64,000 nucleotides of DNA from Pinus tabuliformis (GCA_031772625.1 CM062804.1:1020804514-1020868513); one strand, 5' to 3'; positions 46,001-59,510 are shown, counted from the stretch's first letter. Translations and numbers: made by a program. Notes: a model not told the origin generated them from the sequence alone.

Positions 46001-48019
46001 AGAAAGAAAATTCTTAGTTTAGAGGATGTATTATTTAGAGAGAAATATTCTCCAATATTGCATCCTTGTATTTTCCAAACAACTATAATTTATTCTAGAG
46101 CACTATATGATTTAAAAGATTATTCCTTTTCACTAGATGATAGATTATGGACTTGACATATACAAATATATTTGCATGCTATGCATGTCCACTATAGAGT
46201 AGATTCGTTGTCATTTTGAGAACAATTTTTTATTTATAAATAAAGTGATGTCTACCGAAAATATCAAAGGATTACATTGTATTTACCCATTGGTTGATGT
46301 TGTATTTCACATCAGTACCATATAACAAGAAACAACTCAACAAGACTACACCCCCATAATAAGAACTTTTGGCTATTTTTTTCTATTTTAACTAGTGCAA
46401 CCATATAAATTAAATGAATTGTATACACATTAATCCATAATAACACTGACCCCATTATACATATCACATTACTAAGATAAAAATAATCATCAAATTTAAC
46501 TAAATTATAAATTTATTTTAAATTTTTATTCCCACATTACTATGGAAATTCTTAACTCAAGTAAATATCTCTTCTTACAATAGTATAGGCCAATACAATG
46601 GCTTATCAATACCACATGTCCAATATGATATATGTTGATATGTTGTTTTCTATAATTAAGCAATTCTACATCAATTAATTAAAATAGCATAATTAAACTT
46701 GGAGATAAATCTTGATCGTTTATATGTGAATACTACTATGACTATTCTAGCATATTCCATGGAGGTTAAATCTCTAAAATTCACATAATAATTGTTAATA
46801 ATTAAATTAAAAGTGTGAGAAGATTATTCTCAAACAAACATGTGTATGAATGTAATAAGAAAATGTACAATGTAATCATTAAGGGCATGACATCTCTCCT
46901 CTCTGACCTAGATTTCTTCTTTATGACTTCTATCTTTTATACCTTAGTTATTGTCCATTATGAAATCTAATGTCATCATCTAGTGAATATGGCGGACTTG
47001 TTACAACCAACTAAGACTTAAATTATACATTTATATGGACAACAAGATAGGGTTGCTACAAAATCATGGATTTTGTATTTCCCCTTTTTTAAATGTAGTA
47101 AAATAAATCAAAATAGACACATACCTTGAAAACATGAAAAATATCAATCATAGTAAAAATAATGTCATTACTTATCACTATTAGAGCCATCTTCTTTAGC
47201 AAATATAACTACTTTGACCATCAATGACCTAATAATAATATGTATATCTTTAGACTGAGATTTATTTTTGGTACTCGTAGATTTATGTTCCCTATGTATT
47301 TTCTTAGCTTGAATTGAAGTGTTGAGTTTCTTATTTTCATTGAAAAGATGACTAATACACTTTTCAAGACATGAGACAATGAGCAAGTATTGCTAGTACC
47401 AGTACATGTTCTTAATTTATCCTCATTCGAATTGATGTTGGTTCGAGGACTGTCATCACAACAAGCAACATCAACACAAAGATCCAAAATTATTTTGGAC
47501 GTGTGGCCTATTTATTTTTGGCAGGATTTCAGGATGAGCCTCAATATGGAAAAACTCATCGTTTCTCAGAGTAATTAATTGTATGTTTCTCCTTGTTCAA
47601 GAAGTTTTCCTCTGAATTTGTTTAATCTTAACTTTATATTGAGGGTTTTGTTCTGATTGATTGATCTCTTCTTCATGTGCAAGTTCTTTAGGGAAATTTT
47701 TGGCCTAAAGACTTACCCTGTAGGGTTTCACTTCTCTTTTATCCTTAAATTCCTATTTTCATTCCATATGTCAGACAGTAGTACACTTGTTCATGCTTCT
47801 ATTTAAGTGAACACCATTAGGTATGAGGGTTTTGACACTATTATCATTCGAAACACATGGGTTTTCTTCATGAACTAATTCTTCACGATCATTATATACT
47901 GAATGATGATATGGTGATTGAAAAGGACTATCAAATGAAGGGTTATGCACCCAAATGGTTTCTAACTAGAATAATATAAAACTTATCATAAAATAAATAT
48001 TTTAATGTAAACCATAAAT
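43061..48019. other. AT-rich intergenic DNA
   Basis: No gene recognised in about 5 kb. Small repeats: GATTCCAGGCCAT near 44050 and 44168 with a variant near 44216, and TTTTTGTAATCTTGGCCGA twice near 44422 and 44448. Confidence 0.45.
43664..43702. other. Perfect 12-bp stem inverted repeat
   Basis: AGGCTGAGGATC (43664-43675) and its complement GATCCTCAGCCT (43691-43702) enclose 15 nt of CT-rich loop. Role unknown. Confidence 0.7.
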
Positions 48020-48185
48020 CAATACCTATAAATACTTCTCAACCATTACAATATTATTTTCTCTAACCTAAACAATCGTATTTCCTAGTGATTCTTGTTG
48101 ACCATGCTTCGGTGTTTATAATTGTCGTGGGATGCTTGTGCACCACTCTTAAAAAAAGTAAGGGACAATGCATGTTGCACCAATG
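48020..48185 (+). repeat. Dispersed repeat pair, copy 1
   Basis: Shares TTTATAATTGTCG(T/C)GGGATG, ACTCTT and GTAAGGGACA(A/G)TGC with 51640-51800 in the same orientation. Non-coding. Confidence 0.75.
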
Positions 48186-48195
48186 TGTGTGTGTA

Positions 48196-48339
48196 AGTGT
48201 ATGATGGGGGAAGAGATGGAGTGAGGCGGGAGATAAAGGGAGACAAAAGACTTGAGAGAGAGGAGAGAGGAAGGGAAGAAGAAAGACATAAAGAGAGAAA
48301 GGTGGAGAGACAGATAGAGAGGAAGAGGAAGAGGGATGA

Positions 48340-48378
<39 letters not shown>
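48196..48378. repeat. Purine-rich tract followed by (TA)n
   Basis: 48205-48341 is nearly all A and G on the plus strand; a (TA)n run follows at 48342-48378. Confidence 0.9.
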
Positions 48379-48379
<1 letters not shown>

Positions 48380-49335
48380 TGATCCATAACCTATCATGGA
48401 TATTCCAATGTACAGTTCGTCACAACATATTTGATAATATTATATTTAAAATATGAAATTCTACACTATTACAATTTTATTGGACTTTTGAATTTGTAGA
48501 TTTACTGTTAATAGTGCATTCATGGAAATGAAAAATTATGCAAAAAATAGAGAATGGAAAAATAAAATATCACACATATTTGATATAAGATATACTGTAG
48601 AAAACCTTTTTGGGAGAAAAAGTCAATTGGAAGGTGAGGTCGCTCTACTCTCTTTCTTTGAATGGAAATATTGATGTGAGTACAAAGAGGTATGGCTTAT
48701 GGCCCGTGGGATACTGTAGTGAACAAATCTTCTCTATCTGTTCTACCTCCTATCCCTCTTGGCTATTTTTTTCTCAACTATGGAAAAAATGCATTGAAAA
48801 GAATGGAATCCCTTTTCCTCCTAGTGCCCCGATTATAAAACAAACTAATAGCCTATTAGTGCTTAGGTTTGACTACCTCAACTCTTAGCCATAGTTACAA
48901 TATAGACTCTTCTATAGCCCTCTACATCATAATCATGTGGATAACCCATTTCTCATTATTAATTGTGGTTAACGTGCATCCTCTTGAATTATGGTTGTCA
49001 AAACAGGAAGGCCAACTTTCAAGTGGCATAACATTTACATATACATTGTGATTGATGTGATTCTTGCGTCGTTGGAAAGGTAATTCTGTATAGAATAACA
49101 AGAAAATGTGTTGTGTTAAAGGAAAAAAATACCCCCAAAAAACATTGTTTGATGCCTACAAAACGCTCTTAGAAGGTTTCATACCTTGTTTTGTTAAATT
49201 GGGTCCCACTGGTAAAAATAACCCTATGAGTTGATGCCTCCACTTCTGCCACTTTGAAATCATTAAGAAGGATGAGAAACAAAATAATGATCCAATCTAG
49301 ATTAGAGAGAGTGCATTTATATTTAGGGCTTGATA
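48380..49335. other. Intergenic DNA, nothing recognised
   Basis: The 92-codon frame at 48610-48888 shows no family signature. Confidence 0.4.
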
Positions 49336-49520
49336 TAGAGAGACAAAGAAGGAGAGATGAAGGGAGATAATGATATAGATGGAGAGGGGATAGAGGGAAG
49401 AAGAGAGAGACAAAGAGAGGGAGGGAGGGAGAGATAGATATATATGGAGAGAGAGTGTGTGTGTGTTTGAGGAGTGAGATAGAGAGACAAATAAGAGATG
49501 GAGGGAGACAAAAATATAAA
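49336..49520. repeat. Purine-rich (GA) tract
   Basis: AGAGAGA, GGAGGGAGGG and short (TG)n stretches dominate. Low complexity; open frames across it are not genes. Confidence 0.85.
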
Positions 49521-50039
49521 AGGAAAGCGCAAATACAAAAGATGAGAGAGAAAAAGATAGATAATAGTAGAAAGAAATGGTTTGAGAATGATCACAATAA
49601 AGACTATTTCCAATTCAATACATTCTTATTATTTTCATTTTCTATCATTCAACACAGTGACAATGTCACTTTGCATTCAAAATTTGTATTTCATCATTCT
49701 GGTCATTCAAGTTATTAATAGTGTCTCTCATTTCAAAAAACTAATAAATAAGTAAAATTAATATTAAAATGACCAGATTAATCTTAGACATGTTTAGCAT
49801 ATTTAAAATGATTAGAATAATTAAACGTTAAACAAATTTGGTGTGATCATGCATGACAAAAACCAATCTAGATTCACCTTAGCTCTAGATATATCAAGTG
49901 TCGAGGGGGATCAAATCTCTCGAGGTGTAAACCTTTCCTCAAGTTTTGTACTAAAAATAAAGGTTTGCACCTTCAGATATTTTATCCCTCTTAGCACTTA
50001 ATAGATTTGTGGTTAAGATGGACCTAGGTTAGTTTTATC
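49521..50039. other. AT-rich intergenic DNA
   Basis: Nothing recognised. Confidence 0.4.
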
Positions 50040-50420
50040 ATTCACATTCTCGACATTAAAGTGTTAATACATGTCCCCTTATATTTGGAAGTAAAAAACA
50101 CATATGTAATGTTAAAACACACCCCTTTATATTTGCAAGTATAAATTTAATAAAATTTCCCTAGTATAATATATAGATAGTTGACATTGAAATATTTTGT
50201 TTATTTCACTTTCTCCACATTAAAGTGTTAATACATGCCCCAAGTAGAAATTTCACTAGTATAATATATGCATAGTTGAAAATATTTTATTTATGATTCA
50301 TTTTATCCACATTAAAGTGTTAATGCATGGCCCTTTATATTTGAAAGTATAAATTTCACTAGTATAATATATACATAGTTGACATTGAAATAATTTATTT
50401 ATGATTTGTAGTTCATACAT
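50040..50420 (+). repeat. Dispersed and tandem repeat, about 130 bp, three copies
   Basis: Units share CACTAGTATAATATAT, TAGTTGACATTGAAATA, TTTATGATTC and ACATTAAAGTGTTAATACATG. The same family returns at 60120-60560. Confidence 0.8.
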
Positions 50421-50547
50421 GTCTCCTTATATATCAATACACTATAATATATCCCTCTTTCTATGTTTGTTTGTGTGAAATTGTTTATTTTCACTGAATT
50501 TATATAATATATACATAATTGACAATGAAATATTTTATTCATGATTC

Positions 50548-50717
50548 ATTAATATTTTTAAAATGTTACATATTTGTATGTCTATCTATCACATTATTAA
50601 TATTTTTCAAAATGTTACATGTTTGTATGCCTATCTATCACATTATTAATATTTTTCAAAATGTTACATGTTTGTATGTGTATTTATCACATTATTAATA
50701 TTTTTCAAAATGTTATG
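50548..50717. repeat. 49-bp tandem repeat, about 3.4 copies
   Basis: ATTAATATTTTTCAAAATGT starts near 50548, 50596, 50645 and 50694; the unit continues TACATGTTTGTATG. Confidence 0.9.
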
Positions 50718-50883
50718 ACTCATGTGGATTTTTTTTGATGTTATTATTTTTCTAATATTATATATCAAATCCATATTAGGAATAAATAAATTACACAACT
50801 TTCTTACACTAAAAGCGAAAATATAAATAATTTTTTTAATTTAAATTAGTGTATTTTTCTAAATACAAAATTATGTTTGTTTT

Positions 50884-50908
50884 ATATATATATATATATA
50901 TATATATT
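50884..50908. repeat. (TA)n microsatellite
   Basis: About 12 TA dinucleotides. Confidence 0.9.
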
Positions 50909-50909
50909 G

Positions 50910-53559
50910 AACATAACATGAATTATACATCATGCCATATCAATAACATTATTTTTATATGTCAAGAATTACTTAATTAATTTTTTTACTTTCAATTACT
51001 TTATTTCTCTATATAAAGCTGATGTAAAATAAAGGTGGAGATTGACTTTAGTTTTTAGAAATATGTACCAATTTTGGTTAAAATAAACGTGGAAAAATGC
51101 CTTGTCATTTTGTCATCTATTAGCTAGACTATGTGCTTTATTTATGATCAACATTAACTTTTTTGCTTACTATTAATATTTTATTATTTTTAAATGTAAG
51201 CATGTGAGACAAATCTCCTTCATACTCACCTATAGAGTGCTTCCGCCAAGATAATCAAACCTCCCAATATAACACCACGAGTACATGCAACAAATATTTT
51301 GATAAAGCTATGTTTTTTGGGCATGTGGTATTAATCAACCATGGTATTGTAACAAAGCCCATTGACAAGTTAAGAATCTCTAAATAAAAGTTGTGAGAAA
51401 ACTCCATGATTAAGAATCATATTACTTGTTTTTTAAATGTATCTATGTTGAACTCCACATTAGAGAAAAATACCATGGGGAAAAATCATGGACAAAAAAA
51501 TACCATTGAAAATTAATTAAAAATATTATAAAAAAAACCATAAGCTAAAAATTTTCATTTTTTTTTTTTTTTCTTAATTTAATTTAATTGTATTTTATTT
51601 AAATCAAAATATTAAACATTACAACTTAAAATTATAATTTAAGTTAAAACATATATTTTTAACCATTATAATATTGTTTCCCTTCCAACAATCTTATTGC
51701 ATACTGATGTTTGTCAACGACACTTCATTCTTTATAATTGTCGCGGGATGATTGTGCATCACTCTTCAAAAATGTAAGGGACAGTGCGTGCTGCACCTTG
51801 GGTTCTATAAATAAATCAGCCAAAGATTTCTACGCACGGTAGGTTAACAGGAATGGTCAAACCTAGGAACAACCTAAGAATATTTTTTCATATGAAACAA
51901 CAAGAAATTAGTATATTAATGCTATCCAATTTCTTTAACTGCAATTCCTTTTAAATGCGATCTAATTTCTTCGTCTGCAATTCTTTTTATGAATGGATAT
52001 TATTTAATTTTTTTTATTTTAAAATATTTTAAAATTTTTATTTGGGCCGACATAAACAAAATTTCAACTCTTATGAACTATAAACAATTTTAACATCATA
52101 ATAGGCTGTAAATTGAACCTAATGATAGACAATTTGAACATCATAATGGGCTATAGAATGAGCCTAAATTTTATAGTATAAAAATGTTTTACCTTCAAAA
52201 TCACCAAAATTTTATATATAAACTAATATAAAATTATTATAAATTTCAATTCTTTTACAAAAACATTACTAAACATTTTACAAATTGCATAATATGTACT
52301 AGTGAGATTGGCCAAAATTTCTAAATTTTAAAATAAATTTCCATACTTAAAATTTTATATGATTCAGCTATCCTTAACTCTATACCATTTAAATTTTAAA
52401 ATATTTTGAAAATATAGTAAATAACCATAAAATTTAATTAATTTCAATTTTATTTCCAAAAATTTCAAAATTTGGAAATAAAAAAATTATAACCATAAAG
52501 TACATAACCTGTTTTACCATTACGTATCTCTCAAATTGTCCAATTAAATCAACCGAACTCGTTAACAAAATCCAAACTCATTAAAAAAGGCCATTGTAAA
52601 TATTACAGTATAGCCATTGCTAAATGTTGTTACGAGAAAATATTAGAACATATATTTGGAAACATGGGAAATTCTTTATCATTGTGTTGAATTTAATTTT
52701 ATTGTAAAGTTTTACTATTTATTTCAAAATATTCTACAATCTAGTTTTAAGAACTTTATATTATTTAAAAATAAATTTACACTACATGAACTTCATTCCC
52801 AATCAACTACACTATTTTATCAATAAATGAATTTATTTGGTTTTAAAAGACAACTTAGAAACTATTAATCAATCTTATGTGGGTATTTAAAAGATGCTTT
52901 ACACGGTTTACAAAAGCATATATGAGAGCTTTCAACTTTTGGTTAGGGGTGGCATTTGGTTGCGTTTTTTATGTGCATAGCTATCTATTAAGAAAAATAA
53001 GTAATTAGTAAAATGTGCTTTTAATACTTTAAGAAAATAAGCAATTATTCAAACTTATTTTAATATTTTGATAAATTTTCGAATTTTCATAAGTATTTTG
53101 TTTAATTATAATGTAATTGTATTGGAAGATTTTATTTATAATTTAATATTGATTTATCTTAAATGGATCTATTAAAGATGGAGAAATATCAAATGTTATA
53201 ATACGGAAAGTGTAAAATTTAAAAGAAATTTACACTTCAAGAAATTTAATTTATGTCCATTATATATATAAATAATTAAGCACTTAAATTGTGTAGATTA
53301 GAAAAGTTAAATTTGTAATTTTAACAAATTTTTACTAAATTTCATACAAAATTGACCAAAAATCAACTAAGTGTAAAAAATTGAGATTATTTGAAATATT
53401 TTAATTATTGAAAATTATTTTTCTCAATTATTTCATATAATATATATATGTAAATAAGTAATTGACATTGAAATATATTTGAGGTTTATTTCATATAATA
53501 TATAGATATATAAAAGTAATTAATTAACATTAAAATATCTTTGAGGTTTGATTTTGCAA
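50910..53559. other. AT-rich intergenic DNA
   Basis: No gene recognised. It includes a poly-T tract (51558-51573) and the second copy of the dispersed repeat at 51640-51800. Confidence 0.45.
51640..51800 (+). repeat. Dispersed repeat pair, copy 2
   Basis: Direct, diverged copy of 48020-48185 (TTTATAATTGTCGCGGGATG, TGTAAGGGACAGTGC). Confidence 0.75.
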
Positions 53560-54590
53560 TAGCTTAGCTGGCATTCCTATTAACTCGGGTAGTTGTGGCT
53601 CGTGCATTTTCCCCCTCGTCGGACTCCTTTGGGGCATGGTTGTTCATGGCATTCGAGTTTGTGGGTTTTGTTCGCCGTGGTTGGGGTCGCTGTCATTTTT
53701 TATGGGTTTTTCCCTTTGGGGTTTGGCGAGTGATATATTTTGGTCATTTTATTATTCCAGTTAAATGCTCATGACCCAAGTAAGCTCACAAATTCGATCA
53801 TGATCGATATGCCTTTTGGACCATCTTAGTCCTTGTAATTTGTGTTTATCACCACGAATAGATAATAATATGGAGAGGACCTGATTGTTTGTCCGAAGCA
53901 TGAACAAAATGGGATAGAGGCACCCTCTAAAAAGACAAGTTACTCACATTTGATCTGATGGTCAGAGGCGGATTCGGAGCTGGACAGTGGTAGTAATTCC
54001 CAAAATAAAAAGATGGGGAGAGGAAAAAAGTAAAAAGAGAGAGAAGAGAAAAATATGAATAATATGCCTCCTACGTTATCCATAACATACGAAAGTATTA
54101 GCGTAATTTGATAAAGTCATTCATTCTAAATGCTACATAAAGAATATAAGCCAGATGATGGAATAAAGAGACCTAGGATGTAGAGAATCGGGACATAGAG
54201 AATACAATAGATGCTCCTTCTCATCTCGATTATATTTATTCAATATATGTGAATATAATATACATCCAGAAAGTTGTATGCCATGAGAGAGGCTTGTACA
54301 GTTTGGGAAGGGATTTTTATTCATCGGAATAAGAGTCTACTTCAACCAATATGCCCTTAGGCACGGCTATACACAACATAGAAATAGGTTTGGCGAGTGA
54401 TATATTTTGGTTCTCAATTAGATTTATTGTCGGCAAGATTTTATGACTTGTTATTTGTATTTTCTGGAGGTTTTCAGGGTTGGTATTGTCTTTTTTTGTA
54501 TCTAGGGATGTAGAGACATTTTTTGAAGTTTTGTGCATGGTTTTTTTGTAGGGTTAAGTCTTTATCTTAAAAAGGAAAAAAAATTGACAT
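53560..54590. other. GC-richer island, possible decayed element, split by an insertion
   Basis: 53560-53744 and 54387-54590 are richer in G and T than the surroundings and end in an A-rich run (TTAAAAAGGAAAAAAAA), like the 3' end of a non-LTR element. They are separated by 642 bp bounded by a perfect 25-bp direct repeat (53720-53744 and 54387-54411). No reverse transcriptase is visible, so the class is unproven. Confidence 0.35.
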
Positions 54591-54611
54591 TAAAATATTT
54601 TATTTAACAAG

Positions 54612-55184
54612 GATACTGGAATATTGTCCATATTAAAATGATTTTTTATTATTAATATATTTTTAAATACATGTCAATATTACTTGATCTTATATAGTGA
54701 AATATTGTATTTAACACCCAATAAATATTTGTATTATTAATAATATGTGTTGAATAATATATATCAAGTTATATTAAGAGTTGAATGAATTCCACATATT
54801 CTCTTATATGAAATAACTATTTTTTTTTAATTACTTATTTTGGTGCATTAAATATTCCACAATGTTCAACACACACACACATATATAAATTTTCCCATGT
54901 CTACATATATATGAAGTTCATATTGAAATATATTCAAGTAGGATAACATAGATATTCAAATACTTTATTAAATCTCATATTGAAATATTTACAAGGTGAA
55001 TATAAGATTTTATTTTTTTTTTATTTTTTTTATCTCTCATTATTTTACTTTTAAATACTTCATCTCCTAAATTTGATATAAAATTATGTTACTTAATATG
55101 AAGTGTAATATTTTATGTATAAGTCTAAGTAAGTAAAATATTTTTATGACATCTCCTTCATAGTCAATTGTAGTGGTGCAAGCT

Positions 55185-55238
<54 letters not shown>

Positions 55239-55679
55239 CAAAATATTTAATTCCTCTAACAATTGCTATATTTCTGGTTATTATTAATTATAAAATTAAT
55301 TAATCTATAAGTGAAGTATATATAAAATATATATAGATTTTAAAAACATCCAAAGATTATTAACCATGAAACAGGTTGCCAATATTAAAATGGTTTTATG
55401 TTATTATTTTTTTAAAACATATCAATATTACTTGACCTTGCATAGTAAGTATTTTATTTAAGATCCACAATAAATATTTTCGTTATTACTAGTATTTTTT
55501 TAAATGTCAAATATCAATGTTATATTAAGTATTCAATGAATTATATATTGGAATATTTCCATTGTCCATATTAAAATGTTTGTATGTTATTAATTTATTT
55601 TTAAATACATGTCAATATTAATTGACTTTATATAGTAAATATTTTTATTTAAGACCTACAATGAACATTTGTATTATTC
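54612..55679. repeat. About 185-bp repeat, three copies, last one interrupted
   Basis: Copies at about 54612-54800, 55374-55555 and 55560-55679 share CCATATTAAAATG, TCAATATTACTTGA and AATA(A/T)T(A/T)TTTGTATTATT. The third stops at TGTATTATT, where the gypsy-like LTR begins. Confidence 0.7.
55188..55236. repeat. (TA)n microsatellite
   Basis: About 24 TA dinucleotides. Confidence 0.95.
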
Positions 55680-55680
55680 T

Positions 55681-56648
55681 TGGGAGTGGGATCCCCCAAG
55701 GAGAGTTTTGGGGCTAAAAGCCCATGTTTTGGTCAAATTTTGTAATAAACTTGTAAAGACTTTGCATTTTGTGGTCGCGGAGTGCGAAGGTGTCATAAGT
55801 CATAAAGGGTTGTTCGCCCTTAGTTTTGTAAAGTAAAGTCGGTTGTAAAAGATCTACCCATGGTCTACGGACCATGGGATTGTATAAAAAGAGCTAACCT
55901 CTAAGTAGTTTGAGAGTCACATCATGTAAGAGAGTCATAGCTCTGAAGAAAGAAGTCTAAGTTTCGGGCCGTACTGTAGTTAGAGGCTCTGTAGCTGAGT
56001 GCGCAGAGGCCTAGGGTGGAAGTCGGCAGCTGAGTGCATGGACCCCTACAGTTGTGTGCGCAGGGCAGATAGAGCCTGTAATTTCTTGAAGATATCAATA
56101 AAGAAAAGTATTCTACAATTTCTATGTCCTTGTTCCGATTCATATATCTTGTCAGTTTATGTATGAATTTCCTTTATAATGCTTATATGCTTTGCGAATA
56201 AATGTAATTATGTTGGATAACTGAACGCAAATAAGAATATATCTCTATGCGGTGCTAACTGTGAATATCTAATAAGATAAGTAATATTCTTAAGATAACA
56301 TGAAAATCTAAGCAATACGCTCCCTTAGCAATGCGAAAGTATCTGAATTGAAGGTCAGGGTTGTGCGAAGGTCAGTCATACCCTTTCGCGGCGGTATGGA
56401 AGGGAGGAATAAGGGATTAGGTAGACAAAGCCCTAGAACTAAGTGACCTGCGTGAAGTCCAGAATAGAAGGAATAAAATGACATCACGACCATCTTAGGG
56501 TGCAGAAACTTGTTTCCAGCACCCCCCCATACTGCTTCAGGTGAGACTTCGATCCGAGCTCCATGGGCTGATGCCGAAAGGGCCAGTATTGTTGGGATTT
56601 GTTTGGCTAACTAACGATGAACCTGGGTTAGACCCCCTCAAGCCAACA
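55681..56648 (+). repeat. 5' LTR of the gypsy-like element (968 bp)
   Basis: It begins TGGGAGTGGGATCCCCC where the interrupted 185-bp repeat stops and ends AAGCCAACA two bases before the PBS, so the ends are TG...CA. It holds a TATA box and an AATAAAG motif (56096). No partner LTR lies in the window, so the exact edges rest on these signs only. Confidence 0.65.
55857..55890 (+). promoter_or_regulatory. Hairpin and TATA box in the gypsy-like LTR
   Basis: CCCATGGTC, a TACG loop and GACCATGGG form a perfect 9-bp stem (55857-55878); TATAAAAA follows at 55883-55890. Confidence 0.6.
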
Positions 56649-56650
56649 AA

Positions 56651-56669
56651 TGGTTCCGTTGCCGGGACC
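56651..56669 (+). other. Primer binding site of the gypsy-like element
   Basis: TGGTTCCGTTGCCGGGACC resembles the TGGCGCCGTTGCCGGGGA site common in Athila/Tat gypsy elements (tRNA-Asp type), with a few mismatches. Confidence 0.6.
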
Positions 56670-56799
56670 AAAATCTGCATAAGAGATGTGTGATGTCGTA
56701 TCACTGGAATCTGACTAAGAAAGTGATCGGAGACTGATTGGATAGGAAGATCCATGAATTCGTGGTGTAGGAGAACAGAAACCCACAACTTAAAAATGA

Positions 56800-58640
56800 A
56801 CAGTGACTGGAGAGGTACCTATATATAGAGATCCACGAAAAAAATTTCTACTCCTTTCTGGTTGAGGCATACGAGTGGATCGTGAAGCTACCAGATAGCC
56901 AAGGAAGGTGGAAACTTGATGGTACTATTGTGTGGACCCCAGAGCTAGTACAGAGGTTAGAAGCATCTGAGGACAAGATCGCCCCAGTTGTCGATCATTG
57001 GCTCGATCACGTCATAGGAGGAATTGTAGCTGAATTCGCGGTCGATACCTTAGTCAGCTACAGCGAGGCAGAGTAGCACCTTTTCAAAGGACCACGAGGT
57101 AAGTACGTGAAATATTTGAATACCTCGATTAAAATGTTATTGTGTGAAAAATGGGTTATGCAGATACCTTGATGTTTGGGGCTACGCGAAGTGGAAAAAC
57201 TTACAGGAATGAAGGAAAAAAAGGTCCTGAATATAGTCTGTTGATTTCACCTCCACGAAGTGATGAAGAGGGAATAGTGCAAGTTTCTTCATGAAGTGTT
57301 GTTCAGTTAATAAGACAAGAATCCCTGCGAATACCACCTCAACCCACACCACCTCCAACCTCACCGCCATCGCCTGTGACTTCACTCGTACCGCCTACAC
57401 CTCCATCGCAGTTTAGTATGGCAAATTCAATGAAGCTTTGTTTGTTCAAAGGCTTGGGAAATGAGGACCTAGAATAGTTCTGGTTCATCGTATGGGAAGC
57501 TCAGGCATTACTGATGATCACATAAAAATGGCAACATTGGTTAGTGCTCTACAGGATCACGCGCTAACCTGGTACATCAAGTATTCTAATGATAACCCGA
57601 ATGCTAGAGTGGAAGACATCCAGACCGCGCTGAACAAAGAATTCAGTGGGCATAAATTTGAAGCATAGTCTATTGTGGGGTTCAAGGAAATCACGATGCA
57701 ACCAGGCGAGACACCTTGGGAATTAGATCAGAGGTTAAAGTGTAAGATCTGCGAAGCTAACGTGAACTTAACAGATGGACATCATCGTGAATGGTTTATG
57801 GCTTCATTCTTGCCATACCTAACGGTTGCGTTGTCACAACAGAAGATAATGACTCAAGTGGATGCCTTGGATATTGTAATGAGACTGCATCAAATGCTGA
57901 TGCAAGATCCAAATCTAGGGGTTCAACAGATCCATGTGCAGTTAAAAACCTTTTCCTTGAGATGCAAAGTTTGAAGCAAGACAAAACCATTCAACCAGAG
58001 GTGCGCGAAGAGGTATGGTGCCTGAAATGCAAGGGTCCTGGGCATGACAAAGACCATTGCCCGGTCTTTGCAAACTATATGTTAGAGGAGGATCAATGCC
58101 TTTGAGGCCAGAAGCTCAAGTAGGACTAAGAGCGGGGCCTGCACTATGGTGCGCTATATGTCAGGTAGCAGGAAAACATGCTACGAATAACTGTCATTTG
58201 CTACAGAAGTTTGTACAGACACTGCAACAATTGTTATGCAAATTTTGTAGGTCAGTAGGGAATGATGAGCTTAATAACAGGAGTTATGAATTGATGATGG
58301 ATAGAACTCTCGCCTATAGGGTTCAGGCATAAACATGCCCCCGGACCAGAGTGCAAATATGGCGCAGATAGGATTTCAGGGGCATGGACAAGGTCTAGGC
58401 AGAGGAGGACCTGCTAGAGGTCGGTGACAGTTGATCTGCTACAATTGCGGAGGACCGGGACATTATGCCCATGATTGTGCTAACCCAACCCATCTATCAT
58501 GCAAGTAGTACACTATGTTTGATCATGAAACGGAAGACTGCTATGCTCTGATAGCAAGGATACATGACAAGGGGGTGCTACCACCTCTGCCGACTCAGAA
58601 CATGCAGATCATGAGGTCTGAGCCAGGCAATGAGGATCCA
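56800..58640 (+). pseudogene. Gypsy-like gag with three zinc knuckles, broken
   Basis: Pieces in successive frames: EWIVKLPDSQGRWKLDG (about 56873); a Pro-rich linker (about 57320-57410); a capsid-like region (LFKGLGNEDLE, then MATLVSALQDHALTWYI, ALNKEFSGHKFEA, FKEITMQPGETPWELDQRL); and three Cys-His knuckles, CLKCKGPGHDKDHC (58020), CAICQVAGKHATNNC (58152) and CYNCGGPGHYAHDC (58439). Stop codons (for example TAG at 57475) and several frameshifts make it non-functional. Retroviral-type gag binds and packages the element RNA. Confidence 0.75.
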
Positions 58641-59019
58641 AATTTGAATATAGTGCTTTGAAGTGCAATCGCAATAGGAGATGATAAGGGGAAACAACCA
58701 TAAGATAGTACATGGGTTTGCAAAGCTCTAGCAAAGGAGGGTGAGTTAGATTTGGAACACACACGTGAAACCTTCGTGGAAGCGAGGAAGAGCTTCGCTA
58801 AGGCCTCTACTTCAGCGAGCAAGGATAAGCCTGATGAGGAGATGGACCCTTCTATGTTCACAACCTTCCTAGAGACCTGTATGAAGTTACTGCATGATAG
58901 TAAGGCTGTGAAGGAATTACAAGAGCTCATAAATAGATGCGTCAGAAATGCCCCAGGTGAGCCGTGCATAGTACGAAAGATTGGCAAGCATAAAACCGGA
59001 ACATGATGGGACATGAGAC

Positions 59020-59510
59020 CGACCGCGTAGATATGCGAGTACGAAATGGATCAGGTTATTTTAGACCTGGGGTCAGATGCGAACATCTTACCAAGGAAGA
59101 CTTGGGAACGAATGGGTAGACCTGCACTGCAATGGTCTCTGATTTAGCTAAGGATGGAGAATCAACAAAAGATCACCCCCATGAGGTAGCTATAGGGGGT
59201 GACTGTAGAAATTGAAGGTGCGAGTGCACTGGCTAACTTTGAAGTAATATAAATTGTGGATGGCAATAACCCCTATCCTACGCTCCTGGGAATTGATTGG
59301 GCTACTGATATAAACAGGGTAATCAACCTAAAAAAATGAAATATGATATTTGAGAAGAAATCACTACACAGAATAGTAGCCGTAGATCCTGCTCAAGGAT
59401 CTCACTATACTGAACCAGTCCGCGATTATGAGGGTGGTGACGATCTCGACTGTATCTATAAGATAACAACACAAGACCAAGATTGGGTGAATCCCACCAC
59501 AGATGGATGA
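59020..59510 (+). pseudogene. Retropepsin-like protease remnant
   Basis: Reads VILDLGSDANILPRKTWERM, a plant gypsy aspartic protease active-site region (D-x-G-S-x), then YPTLLGIDWA and further downstream VRDYEGGDDLDCIYKI. Several in-frame stops. It follows the gag knuckles in the expected order. Confidence 0.7.

Noticed and set aside
47221-47487. An 88-codon minus-strand frame with Cys and Asn runs
   Set aside because: No recognisable domain; overlapping frames are equally open and the region is AT-rich non-coding in character.
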